A stretch of 64,000 nt of DNA, from NCBI RefSeq assembly GCF_910589235.1, contig NC_060955.1, forward strand, positions 19,562,403 to 19,626,402, given 5' to 3'. The DNA comes from Vespa crabro (lineage: Eukaryota > Arthropoda > Insecta > Hymenoptera > Vespidae). The position numbers were made by a program, and so were the translations under genes. A model generated the notes under the pieces. That model did not search any database. It was not told where the DNA came from and saw nothing but the letters and a program-made list of their open reading frames with translations. Positions 1 through 9,577 of the stretch are shown piece after piece. Position 1 is the stretch's first letter. Every line of letters begins with the position of its first letter.

Positions 1-34
1 GTTGGTTACTATGAAACTAATCTTCTTTTATCAG

Positions 35-83
35 GGAAAAATTTCACGGCTGAATCACGTCGTACGTTAGCCATATCTTGACG
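35..83 (+). other. Candidate short non-coding exon
   Basis: A good acceptor (pyrimidine-rich CTTCTTTTATCAG ending at 34) and a near-consensus donor (ACG then GTGAGT, 84-89) bracket 49 bases. All three forward frames contain a stop inside, so if real it would be a UTR or lncRNA exon, or would end a frame just before the donor. Immediately downstream is a long pyrimidine tract. Paired splice motifs of this quality occur by chance at this scale, so confidence is low. Confidence 0.2.
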
Positions 84-100
84 GTGAGTCTTGCTTCTCA

Positions 101-188
101 CTTTTCTCTCTTCTTTTCTTTTCTTTTCTTTTCTTTCTCTTCTCTTCTCTTCTCTTTTTTTTTTCTTTTCCTTTCCTTTCTTTTCTTT
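101..188. repeat. Pyrimidine tract with TTTTC repeats
   Basis: 88 uninterrupted C/T bases on the plus strand, built from TTTTC and TCTTC units around an internal T9-10 run. Confidence 0.9.
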
Positions 189-365
189 ACTTTTCTTCTC
201 GTTTCTTCAACTCGCCGTCAGCTCTCTTTAGCCGTCCATAGTAGTTGGAAAAAGCGCGCCAGCGCGTACCCACGAATCGATATACCTTTGGCCAACTTAG
301 CGATTCAATCAGTGATCGAAACTCAATTTCCTCGGACTGATTCAAGACGTAAAGAAGAGAAAAGG

Positions 366-390
366 GAGAGAGAGAGAGAGAGAGAGAGAT
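366..390. repeat. (GA)n microsatellite
   Basis: Alternating GA for about 24 bases, followed by an A-rich purine tail. The unique stretch 391-660 after it holds no recognisable gene. Confidence 0.9.
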
Positions 391-659
391 AAAGAAAGAA
401 AAAAAGACATTGCACGGGATGGAATTGCCAGTCGGGATTTTAGGGTTCACGCGAAAAAAACTCGGTTAAACGGGATTTGAACGTACTTGATAAAGCTGCG
501 ATCGTTCAGGCTTTTCGTCGCGCTACGATCAAAAGCACGGAATTTCGTGTACGTTTCTAATTTCACGATTAAAGGAAAACCCTTAGACGATGTGTATACC
601 ATTGATAAGACGATTATTTCGAGGTGAACTTTCGAATGAAAGAAAATAAACAAAAAAGA

Positions 660-781
660 TGAAAAAAAGAAAAAAAAAGAATAAAAAAAGATTAAATAAA
701 TGAATAAATGAATGATTGAATGAATGGATAAATGAATAAATAAAAAAATAAATAAATAAAAAAAGAAATAAATAAAAAAAA
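660..781. repeat. A-rich tetranucleotide repeat (AAAT/AATG)n
   Basis: Interspersed AATA, AATG and poly-A units over about 120 bases, a degenerate tetranucleotide microsatellite. 782-1086 beyond it is unique sequence with nothing recognised. Confidence 0.85.
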
Positions 782-1086
782 TTGAAGATTCCGTTCGTTA
801 ATTAACGCTTTTGCAAACAGCGACGAGATGCGACGACGAGATGAGAAGGATCTTAAGAGAAGTGCCGGTCGTCGGTGCAAACGACTATTGCCAAGCGTTC
901 TTTCATTATGACTGATTTATCGGGGTGCGCCCTCGTCATGCGTGCCAGCGAGCACACATGTGTTTCTATTAATAGATAGACCACCGTGGCTTCTAGCTCG
1001 ACGACGCAACAACGCCTCGCGATATCATCGAGTTTGCTTGAGAAGAAACTAAAACACGTTATGCGTTCTTGGCTCTTGGTTGGAAA

Positions 1087-1184
1087 ATAAAAGAAAGAAG
1101 GAAAAAAAAAAAAAAAAAAAAGAAAAAAAAACAAAAACAAAGAAAAAGAAAGAAAGAAAAAAAAGAAGAAAGTAAAATAAAAAT
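1087..1184. repeat. A-rich purine tract
   Basis: Runs of A interrupted by G, with a few C, over about 100 bases. Similar (A)nG tracts recur throughout the window. Confidence 0.8.
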
Positions 1185-1432
1185 GTCTAACTTGTCGCGT
1201 ACGAGTTTAAAAAGGTTATAAATAAAAATTGAAAAGTTTGTTGGAACTTGTCGCAAGGTGACGGGAATATATAATGTTACGTCGAGTATGTACCATTCGT
1301 TGTGTGAAAGAAAAAAAAAAAGAAAAAAGAAAATTTACCTTCTGACAATTGAATTAAAGTTTTCAATGAAAATCAAAATGTACTCGTAAATTTAAGACAT
1401 TTCAGAGATATTTTGAGAAAACATAAAGCATA

Positions 1433-1465
1433 AAGAAAAAAAAAAAAAGAAAAAAGAATAAATAA

Positions 1466-1503
<38 letters not shown>
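1433..1503. repeat. Poly-A tract
   Basis: A-rich sequence containing AATAAATAAA and ending in 36 uninterrupted A (1468-1503). It could be a simple repeat or the tail of a decayed retroposed sequence; no recognisable body is attached. Confidence 0.85.
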
Positions 1504-1506
<3 letters not shown>

Positions 1507-2337
1507 ATTAGACATTGAACAATTATTGCAGAAAGTTTTTTACGACGATTCAATATTCGGATCTTTATTAATTCCTTTGACATATTTCTTTTGGATTTTT
1601 TGTAATTACATTCGCAAATTTCGAATCTAAATCTAATCTAATAAAGAAAGTAAATTCGACATAGAAATGGCACAGTATATACGGACAAATGAAGGCTCTG
1701 AAAAGGGATAGAAATTTTGTCATGTTCACGTGCCATTTATTAGTGGTTGGAATAAAATTCCAGAGAAATAATCCTTTTCTCTTATCTTTTTCAAAAAGCT
1801 TCCGATCTTTCTCAAAACCCCTTGGGCCGTTCGGCACGACACGACGCGGACACAACGCGAGTACGACACGGAAACGATGCGGAAATGATACGGTGACGAC
1901 GTGCTGATGAAATTTTTTTACTTTCATATACTTATTTTATTCCATTATTGTTTCAATATTCTAAAAACTTCAATTTACGAATAACTTTTAATTCTCATAA
2001 AAATTTTAATTCAAATAACAAAAGATCATTTCTCTTTTCGCATTACTCATTATTACACACACACAAACATAAACAACTGCCATTTCTTCATAACCAGAAG
2101 ATTCATTAAACACTATTAACAAGTGTTTGTCAATAATATCAAAAGTATATAATCAAGAAAATTATTGATTATTCAAACCTATCACTTCGTTATAATTTAA
2201 TTCAATTTTACAACACCTATATATGCATTAAGTTTGACGAATATATTTATTATTTAATAATCCTTGTCATCCAATGTAAACGTATATTTTTTAAATAGAC
2301 TTACACAGTTAACGGGTTAATATTATATGAGGAGTAC
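1504..2337. other. Gene-free AT-rich unique sequence
   Basis: No coding frame of ordinary composition is supported here. The one notable element is a CG-rich degenerate tandem at 1833-1905; the rest is AT-rich with many short A/T words. Confidence 0.6.
1833..1905. repeat. Degenerate CGAC/ACGA-type tandem
   Basis: Repeated ACGACACG, ACGCGGAC, ACGATGCGG, ATGATACGG and GTGACGACG words at roughly 9-12 base spacing make a degenerate minisatellite that is much more CpG-rich than its flanks. Confidence 0.6.
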
Positions 2338-2524
2338 AAAAAAAAAAAAAAAATAAAATAAAAAAAATAAAAAAAGAAAGAAAAAAAAGAAAAAGAAATC
2401 TCTAAAACGAAGAAACAGCTTATATATCTCATATAAATAACAATATGAATAAAATGGAAGATACAGAAATAAAATTATTTTCACAGTTTATTTGTCGTCG
2501 ATCTAAATGCAAAAGCAAGCGAAT

Positions 2525-2615
2525 TCAAATTCGAATCGACGCGCCGCCAGCCGCAATGTCGGCCACCAGTTTGGAAGCGGAATAAACGCGGCGGCGACGT
2601 AACCGCCGATATTCC
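2525..2615. promoter_or_regulatory. CpG-dense block, possible regulatory element
   Basis: About 90 bases with clustered CpG (GCGCCGCC, GCGGCGGCGACG, ACCGCCG) inside AT-rich DNA, with an inverted repeat CGGCGG...CCGCCG near 2590-2607. It sits just upstream of the unique block 2700-3000. A promoter or protein-binding element is possible; no TATA box or initiator context can be assigned. Confidence 0.25.
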
Positions 2616-2630
2616 CCTTCTATCTATAAC

Positions 2631-2636
2631 TCTACT

Positions 2637-2667
<31 letters not shown>

Positions 2668-2699
2668 CTATCTATCTATCTCTCTCTGTCGCTCTCTTC
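2631..2699. repeat. Compound (TC)n(TA)n(TCTA)n microsatellite
   Basis: CT repeat, then an (AT) run near 2652-2667, then TCTA units and CT again: three motifs joined in one array. Confidence 0.9.
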
Positions 2700-2705
2700 C
2701 CACTC

Positions 2706-3000
2706 CTAGTAACCACTTTTCGCGAGCGTCAGAGGGCACGATAGAAGAGGCAGCTTAATAGAACGATAACGCGAGAGGCGTCCTCTTAATGGAATATCGC
2801 AGAAAACCACCGTGACATTAACCTCCGCCAACGTGATGATGACCCCTTCGCGGAAAGCCAAACGAATATTATATTCGACATCTTCGAGGATGAGAGAGGG
2901 GTTTCGTTCGATGAAAGATCGAATAATTCGTGGAGTCGAAGCCACCGTGAAATTGAACGAAGCACCGTTCAAGAGAATCTTCCATGCACTATGGAGGTAG
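2706..3000. other. High-complexity block open on both strands
   Basis: After the CpG block there are about 300 bases of balanced composition with no simple repeat. The plus strand is open for 62 codons (2812-3000, ATG to TAG) and the minus strand for 88 codons (2972-2706). Neither translation matches a family I recognise, and overlapping open frames on both strands are often fortuitous. Coding origin is possible but unproven. Confidence 0.2.
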
Positions 3001-3034
3001 AAAGAACAATTTGTTGTAAAATAGTCTCTATGTA

Positions 3035-3192
3035 AAATAGAAAAAGAAAAAGGAAAAAAAAAAAAAGAAAATGAAAGATATGAAAATGAATGATAATTTT
3101 TATTTTGAGGTCAATGAATTTATGTCAAGTGATTGAAATAATTAGGGGGGTGAGGGTGGAAGAGAAAAGAAAAAGAAAAAGGAAATAAAGAA

Positions 3193-3223
<31 letters not shown>

Positions 3224-3235
3224 AAAAAGATAAGG
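3035..3235. repeat. Purine-rich tract with (GAAA)n
   Basis: Mostly A/G sequence broken by a short unique stretch (3075-3160), including a GAAA tandem near 3195-3220 and a G6/GGTGAGGG segment near 3146. Confidence 0.75.
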
Positions 3236-3648
3236 GCTATACGATTGATCACGACTCCTTGTCGATTCCCATACGACTTTTAATTTAAGACGAATGGAAA
3301 GAGAAAAAAAAGGAGAGTCGAGAAGAACGATATACGATAAAATTGATGGAACCTTAAGAAATCTTGCGATAAGCGACATACAACCGACCTTCTCCTACTC
3401 CGATTAGGTACATTTCCCGTGAGTACGTCCGCTCTTGGCAGTCGATTTACTGACTCAATGATCCGTGGAAGCGTCCCGTAGTTCTACCTTCTCATGAAAT
3501 ATCGTCAATCCAATTTAACGATAATTAATTGCACTTCACTCGAGAGAACGCGATCGAGAGTGATCCGTGACGGAGTCGAGCTTGGCCGGTGCACTCGATT
3601 TAATTCGATCGTACTGCAACTGCCCTCTCCCTTTCCCTCACTCTTTCC

Positions 3649-3650
<2 letters not shown>
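3236..3650. other. Gene-free unique sequence
   Basis: About 415 bases of mixed composition between purine-rich and CT-repeat arrays. No gene or regulatory motif is supported. Confidence 0.5.
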
Positions 3651-3720
<70 letters not shown>

Positions 3721-3741
3721 GTCTCTCTCTTTCTCTCTCTT
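3651..3741. repeat. (CT)n microsatellite
   Basis: Long CT repeat interrupted by TTT and one G. Its translations give Ser-Leu and Arg-Glu runs that are not genes. Confidence 0.95.
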
Positions 3742-3875
3742 ACTCGTATAAAAGGAAAAATTTTGTTTTATCGTTAAAGAATCCACGAAAAAAAAATCGA
3801 GAGTTATGGCCTAGTTGATACGCTGGTAACATGTTGAAAGGAAATTACTAACGATGTTTGTGGAATTGGAATCGT

Positions 3876-3972
3876 TAATCATGATTTTATATATATATGT
3901 CATTATAATATATATATAAATATATATATATATTATAATCATATATATGACATATATATATATATATGATTA
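3876..3972. repeat. AT-rich imperfect palindrome
   Basis: Two AT-rich arms are inverted copies: GTCAT at 3899-3903 mirrors ATGAC at 3947-3951, and TATAAT words on each side mirror each other around a centre near 3925. The right arm carries about nine extra bases. It could extrude as a hairpin or cruciform. Confidence 0.7.
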
Positions 3973-4071
3973 TTATTTTTATTACTTTCAAAGCTCAATG
4001 CGGAACGATCGATGATATTGATAAATCTCGTTTTTCAGATTCGCTTTTTAAACACTGCTGGTGGGAAATTC

Positions 4072-4145
4072 TCTCTCTCTCTCTCTCTTTCTCTCTATTT
4101 CTACACACATACATACATGTATACACACACATATACACACACACT
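4072..4145. repeat. Compound (CT)n/(AC)n microsatellite
   Basis: CT repeat changing into ACAC and ATAC units. Confidence 0.85.
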
Positions 4146-4311
4146 TGCAGCATATCCCAGGAATCTAATTAGTAATCAGGTGTATGCTCTATGACTTAAG
4201 CGGGTTAAAAGGGAGTTAAAGGGATCGAAGTCATCGTATAGGACAGTTTCGCATTGTGTCCCTATCTTGTTCCAATTACACGTCGAAATTGCGGTTTAAT
4301 CTGAATACAGT

Positions 4312-4353
4312 ATGTCGTCCTCGTTCTCGCTCTTATCCTCGTCCTCGTCCTCA

Positions 4354-4423
<70 letters not shown>

Positions 4424-4426
4424 CCT
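4312..4426. repeat. (TCG)n trinucleotide repeat
   Basis: About 115 bases of TCG/TCC units; 4354-4390 and 4392-4423 are almost pure TCG. It is open in several frames: poly-Ser and poly-Arg on plus, poly-Asp on minus. A poly-Ser frame continues without a stop to 4572 and so includes about 48 non-repeat codons, but no splice sites or homology support a gene. 4427-4719 downstream is otherwise unremarkable. Confidence 0.9.
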
Positions 4427-4719
4427 CGCCATTCTCTACACGGAAGAGATTGTTCGACAGCTTTGTTCCGCGTACCGACAAAGTTCTATCTGTTGGTTGG
4501 AACGAAAAGATCGATCACCAAATCACCGACAAAATCTTCTTAACGATACTTGAAAAACTTTTCCAAAACTGATTTCTAAGAGTTACTAGTTTCATTAATT
4601 AATCCCATCATGAAAACGTAAAATACATCAACATCGTTTTAATTAATGTCGTCGACGTTATATACAACACCGAGATAATGAAATTCTTTAAAAACTTTTA
4701 ATATATAATTTCGATATTG

Positions 4720-4758
<39 letters not shown>
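4720..4758. repeat. Poly-A run (39 A)
   Basis: 39 uninterrupted A. No AATAAA is seen just upstream, so a retroposon tail is not supported. Confidence 0.95.
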
Positions 4759-4760
<2 letters not shown>

Positions 4761-4929
4761 AACATTAATTTTTCTAATTAAATATCTATGAGTTATCAAT
4801 AGAGCATACATACAAATACTCATTCTCAATTTACTAATCCTTCTAATATCGATCTAATCAAACTTTCAAATACATTCCTTTCGAAACATCTCCAAGAGAT
4901 CGATTAGTCTACTGATACGAGTTACAATC

Positions 4930-4985
4930 AAAAAAAGAAAGAAAGAAAAAAAAAGAAAAAGAAAAAAGAAAAAAAAAGAAAGAAA
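4930..4985. repeat. (A)nG purine tract
   Basis: Alternating A runs and single G over about 55 bases. Confidence 0.85.
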
Positions 4986-5107
4986 CTTGTCCTAATCGTT
5001 CCTCCATCGATCGATGGAAGGAATAGTCTAAGCAAATAGATATCGGCGCTTGTTCGTTTTAGCTTCTTAAACAAAGCGATCGCTGAGTTCGCAAACCAAG
5101 TAGAAAA

Positions 5108-5204
5108 TCGACGACGACGACAACGACGACGACGAAGACGACGACGACGACGATGATGATGATGGTGGTGATAGTAGTGGTAGTGGTAATAGTGGTGGTA
5201 GTGA
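5108..5204. repeat. Trinucleotide array GAC to GAT to GGT
   Basis: Drifts from (GAC)n through (GAT)n to (GGT/AGT)n across about 95 bases: one trinucleotide frame with gradual unit change. Translations are poly-His/poly-Arg on minus. Confidence 0.85.
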
Positions 5205-5485
5205 AAGATCGAGGGTGTGCGCGCGCGCTTAACGTGGCTATGTCGGGAGCGGATCGGCTGCAATTCGAGCCACGACTTTCCGGCTCGGTGCAGAATAATC
5301 ACGGAGACGGAGACGCGATGGGGTTGAGTTAAATGATCGATCGCTCCCGCGGAAACTCTCGTTAATCGTCCGTTTCCGTTCCGCGCTTCCCATTCCGTCT
5401 ATCGGCTCCGCCGGAAACTCGTGAGATAGTTTCGCGCCGACGATTTCGATAGTTCTGACCTCTACCATACCATCTCCCCCACGCC
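5205..5485. promoter_or_regulatory. CpG-rich unique block
   Basis: Begins with GTGCGCGCGCGC and continues with many CpG (GGATCGG, CCGCGG, CGCGCCGACG). It is GC-richer than its flanks and free of simple repeat. It may be a promoter-type or regulatory segment; open frames on the minus strand give no recognised product. Confidence 0.25.
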
Positions 5486-5639
5486 ACAGCCCACCATCGT
5501 CCATCCCCTCTCAATCTTCTTCGCCATTCTTATTTTCTTCGAATTTCTTCCTTCTCTCGGAAACCATGAATCTTTTCGAAGAGAATGACGGAAATTCTTA
5601 GAAATACGACGAAATGAACGATAATCCGATAAAATATGT

Positions 5640-5695
5640 GAACAAAAAAAAAAAAAAAAAATAAAAACGAAAAAGAAAAAAAAAACAAAATATAA
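5640..5695. repeat. A-rich tract
   Basis: A runs broken by G and C; unique sequence follows to about 5830. Confidence 0.8.
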
Positions 5696-5833
5696 ACAAT
5701 TTGTAGATCGGAAAGTAACATTTATTAATAACATGCACATTTACGAATGATTATAATTCGTTAATCCTTTTAATGAATAATAATGATATTATTATTTCAT
5801 ACTGTTCACATGTTAACATGACTTCGGTAATTG

Positions 5834-5900
5834 AAAAAAAAAAAAATCAAAAAAAAGAAAAGAAAAGAAAAAGAAATAAAAAAGAGAGAAGAAAAACAAA
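5834..5900. repeat. A-rich (GAAAA)n tract
   Basis: A14-type runs and GAAAA units over about 65 bases. 5901-6235 after it is unique, with one unremarkable 85-codon open frame. Confidence 0.8.
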
Positions 5901-6235
5901 GTCTATCTGATCTCGATTGATATTTCGCATCGTTATAAATTCATGTATAACTTATCAAAGAGAAAATGTTATCTGGTTTTCGAACTCGCGACGGCAGACA
6001 AAAGAATTTCCGAAGGTATGCCCCGTAGAAAATTTACGCCCCTGGAAATTTCGTAAAGAGATGGGTACGGGCGAGTATATTTCACGAGAAGCCACGATAG
6101 CCCGGATGGTGTTCGTTAGAATCCCCATACTTAATCTAACCTTAACCTTTATTTATCCTGCAGACCGAGAGTAAGCCAAAGGGATAGAAGCACACGTACG
6201 TATTTGACAAGTCTGCGTGTATATGCTAAAGAGAA

Positions 6236-6340
6236 AAAGAGCGAGAGATAGATAGAGAGAAAGAGAAAGAGAAAGAGAGAGAGAGAGAGAAAGAGAGGGA
6301 GAGAGATAAAGGGAAGGAGGGGGGGGGAGGAAAGAAGGAG
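6236..6340. repeat. GA-rich array ending in a G run
   Basis: GAGA, GATA and GAAA units end in GGAAGG followed by an almost pure G run (6317-6328). Confidence 0.85.
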
Positions 6341-6472
6341 TTAGGTAGCACGTTCGTCAGTGGTCAGACTGGTTAGCCAGTGTTTCAGAATAGGAAAAAA
6401 GAAGAAAGACTTGTGCTCGCTCTTACTCCTGACTCCGTCGCATGTTCGGCCCTGAATAATGGCGCTTGTAAA

Positions 6473-6509
6473 AATAAAGCTCCCGAGGTGAAAAAAAAAA
6501 AAAAAAAAA
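6473..6509 (+). other. AATAAA followed by poly-A: possible retroposed 3' end
   Basis: AATAAA at 6473-6478 is followed 12 bases later by 19 A (6491-6509), the layout of a copied mRNA 3' end. The 100 bases upstream are unique and not recognised. In a window full of A-tracts this could be coincidence. Confidence 0.2.
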
Positions 6510-6804
6510 CAAAAAGAAAGAAAAAAGAAGTGCGACGACGCCTACGACACTACAAATACTGATTCGCACGAGATGAACAAGAAGACAAGTTTCGTGAGAA
6601 AAGGTTCGGTATTGTGATAACAACGATAAAAGCTTTCGGTTTTCGTCTTTCTTGCGTACTCATGCATTACTAAAATGTCGACATACGCGTTAATTCGTAT
6701 TTCCTCTAGAAAATTAGGAAAAATTGTCACGTAACGGATAAAAAAAAGGGAAAAAAAGGAAAAAAAAAAAAGGAAAAAGGCAGAGAAATCTTGTTAAAAG
6801 AAAA

Positions 6805-6864
6805 GAAGAAGAAGAAGAAGAAGAAGAAGAAGAAGAAGAAGAAGAAGAAGAAGAAGAAAGAAGA
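6805..6864. repeat. (GAA)n trinucleotide repeat
   Basis: About 60 bases of nearly pure GAA; poly-Ser on the minus strand. Confidence 0.95.
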
Positions 6865-6958
6865 GATAGGTAATTAAAGGCGTAAGCGGAGCACGAAACT
6901 GGACAGTGGCCATGTTCGTTCAAGAAATGCACCGGTCGTTTGCTCACTTGCTGTGAGA

Positions 6959-7038
6959 TGGCTGGCTGGCTGGGTGGCTGGCTGGCTGGTTGGCTGACTG
7001 GTTGGCTGGTTGGCTGACTGGCTGACTGGCTGACTGGC
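6959..7038. repeat. (TGGC)n tetranucleotide repeat
   Basis: TGGC units with TGGT, TGAC and GGGT variants over 80 bases. On the minus strand it translates as Ser-Gln-Pro-Ala-type repeats inside a 254-codon open frame (7478-6714) built mostly from simple repeats. Confidence 0.9.
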
Positions 7039-7690
7039 GTCTTCGAAAATTCTTTTTGGACGGTAAAGTAAATTTGTTGAGAGAGGAGCGCACAGAATAC
7101 TGAAAGACGTATCAACGACGAGAGGGAAAAACTAGATAGGGGATGTTTTGATATACTTGCCAATGAAATTTGCATGGTATTGAATGTAGATGTAGAAAAA
7201 CAGAAGAGAGTGATGGTAAAAGGATCACTTGCGAAATCTTTTGAGAAAGTATAAAGAAATAGAAAGCTTTTGGTTAAACGTTTGACAAACGTTCGACCAT
7301 ACGATAACGGCGTAATGGTACGTACTTGATAGTAACTGAGTAGAGCTTCGTAAGGTCTCATATTTTTCTTTTCTTTCTTTCGCATGGTATAGTAGCTAGC
7401 AGTTTTGAAGTCTTCGAGCGATAAAGAATAGAAACAATTTACGATAAAGAGGGTAATACGAGAACATAATGTATGCAAATATCAGGAAGACACGAGTCAA
7501 GTGATTGCTCACAATTTAGAATCGGCTACATGAGAAATGGTAATAGACGATGCGTAGCGGTCGTGCCATTGGGAAAGACAAAAACCGCAAACTACTTCGT
7601 TCCGACTCGTCGTCCATCTCGAGAGTGTCTTCTTCTCCCTCGCGGCCAGTCACAACGTTTCAAAGTTCTACGAAGTGTGAGGGGTGATAC
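7039..7690. other. Gene-free unique sequence
   Basis: Unique, moderately AT-rich DNA. A 92-codon plus frame (7473-7751) ends in the GAA-rich tract and has no recognisable motif. Confidence 0.5.
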
Positions 7691-7805
7691 GAGAAGAAGA
7701 GGGCCAAAGGGGACAAAGAAGAACAAGAAGAAGAGAGAAAGACTAGAGTGAAAAAGAAAAGAGAAGAAGAAGAAGAAAAAGAAGAAGAAGAAGGAAAGGA
7801 CGAAG
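7691..7805. repeat. GAA/GAG-rich purine tract
   Basis: AGAAGA-type units with few pyrimidines over about 110 bases. Confidence 0.8.
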
Positions 7806-8610
7806 ACATAAAACATTCAAGAACCGGGAGGAGTTGGTGAATAATGCATAACCGCGGAAATGGACCGCTTAGGCGATTTAAATCTCATAAATGCATCGCC
7901 CGTTTGTTCCCAAGGGCACGTACCATTTTGTCAGGACACTCGCCTATCGCGCTTTCGCTTCTGGGATTCTTCTCTTCTAGTCACATATCACGACGTTCAG
8001 ACGTTGTTTCGAAACGAAGACGAAAGAGAATTTTCATGATTTTCTTTATTCTACCTTCTTTATAAGAGAAAAGGATAAAGTAATAAGAACAAAAGAATAC
8101 CATCGGATGATAATGTCAAACAACTGACTAGATCGATATCCGTTTGCTTTGCTTGAAACTTTATCCTTTCATTTTGAAGCCGAGATAATATCAACGAAAA
8201 ATGAAGGAATCGAGGTGCCGCAACTATCATTCGCAAAAACAGTTTGAAGAAGAGACTTAGTGAAAGCCTCGACGAACGATCCTTTTAGCAAAACTGGTCT
8301 TACGTGCTTTCCCACTCGCATATTGGATTTTCGGACCTTTTAGTCGCCGGATCTCTAGAAGCCGCACCGCCGTAAAGAAGCTTTGCCGTGTAAAGAATTA
8401 GATGCCTTTCAAAAAGAGCTACTTTCGAAAGCAGCTATCTGCCGCATGGACTCCTCCTCCAAACTCTTAGTCAACGAGCTTCGATCGATCGATAGGAAAC
8501 CGCATCAAGCTGTAAAGGGAACATTCGAAAAATAAAAAGGAAGTCAAGAGTCGATGCGATTCCATACATTCGGCTGTTTTTAAAATAAACAAAAATTGAA
8601 AAGGTGAATA

Positions 8611-8611
<1 letters not shown>
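7806..8611. other. Gene-free unique sequence
   Basis: About 800 bases without arrays. One 73-codon frame (7844-8065) is unremarkable; no splice-bounded exon stands out. Confidence 0.5.

Positions 8612-8647
<36 letters not shown>
8612..8647. repeat. (AT)n microsatellite
   Basis: 36 bases of alternating AT. Confidence 0.95.
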
Positions 8648-8651
<4 letters not shown>

Positions 8652-8987
8652 TAAAATAATCGAAATAAGGTTAATAAATTCAAACGAACGTCAACAAAAT
8701 TGAATGTCGACGAATTGATGAATCGAACATCAGTCAGACTTTAATCCACGAAACTACTACTAGTAGTCTTGTCTATGAATGCTTGAGTTTCGAGTTTTGA
8801 GAGAGAAAAAGAGCGAGGAAATGAGCGCCGATTATTCTGGATATAACGCAAAAATGAAAGCAAATTTCGCAGGAGAGAGAACTCTGCGAACTCTCTGTTG
8901 AAAATCAGCACGGTTGAGTTGAATGATATCAAGAAATCTAACAAAAGGAGTGACTGAGGTGAAGGCGGAAGTAGGAGAAAAGAAATG

Positions 8988-8991
<4 letters not shown>

Positions 8992-9041
<50 letters not shown>

Positions 9042-9066
9042 AAGAAAAGAAAGAGGGAAACAGAAA
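8992..9066. repeat. (GA)n microsatellite
   Basis: Two GA arrays split by GAAAG, with AAAG units after. Confidence 0.95.
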
Positions 9067-9179
9067 AAGGTCTATTCATCTGGAGTATCTGAAATTATCC
9101 GTAACTCTCTTTCGGTAATTCACTTCGAAGCACGATTCGTGCTGGAAAAGCGGTCATTGAATCCGACGGACGCCATGGG

Positions 9180-9210
9180 TCTCTCTCTATCTCTCTCTCT
9201 CTCTCTCTCC
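9180..9210. repeat. (CT)n microsatellite
   Basis: Short CT repeat with one TATC interruption. Confidence 0.9.
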
Positions 9211-9449
9211 GTTTTTCTTTCATTTAAAAGCACGGACTACGATAGCAGAAGGGAGGACAACTCTTTCGAGCAGAAACGAGTTTCCCACCATGAGTGCTCG
9301 CTACTCTCAGAGGAACGTTTGACTCGGAGAGAACCGTAGTTTCGAGCCTCTGCTACTTCTGAATCTAGACGGAAAAGTGTAATTAATTGTTAAATCGCTC
9401 GATTCGAGAGTCGAATGAGATTTGTGCTCACGATCGGTACTAGATAGAA

Positions 9450-9577
9450 GATTATTTTCCTTTCTTTATTTTTATCTTTTTATCCTTTTCTCTTTTCTTT
9501 TTTTTTTTTTCCTTTTTTTTCCTTTTTCTTCTCTCTTTCTTTTTTCCTTCCTTCTCTTATTTCCTTTTTTTTTTCTA
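9450..9577. repeat. T-rich pyrimidine tract
   Basis: T runs separated by C and CC over about 130 bases; translates as poly-Phe/Leu. Confidence 0.85.

Noticed and set aside
1460..1503. Retroposon tail with AATAAATAAA and poly-A
   Set aside because: The AATAAA words sit inside a wholly A-rich tract and no body upstream is recognisable.
2303..2325. piggyBac-like GTTAACGGGTTAA ends
   Set aside because: Isolated TTAACGGGTTAA and AGCGGGTTAAAA words (2306, 4200) and AATTAACCCGG (22758) lack a paired inverted end or transposase remnant.
4296..4481. Poly-Asp acidic protein on the minus strand
   Set aside because: Direct translation of the TCG/TCC repeat; no supporting flanks.
5530..5740. Phe-rich membrane-like minus-strand peptides
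   Set aside because: Poly-Phe from an A-rich tract; the same happens at all A/T tracts in the window.
6714..7478. 254-codon minus-strand open frame with Ser-Gln-Pro repeats
   Set aside because: The repeats are translations of the TGGC and GAA arrays plus an A/G tract; the rest is ordinary unique DNA.
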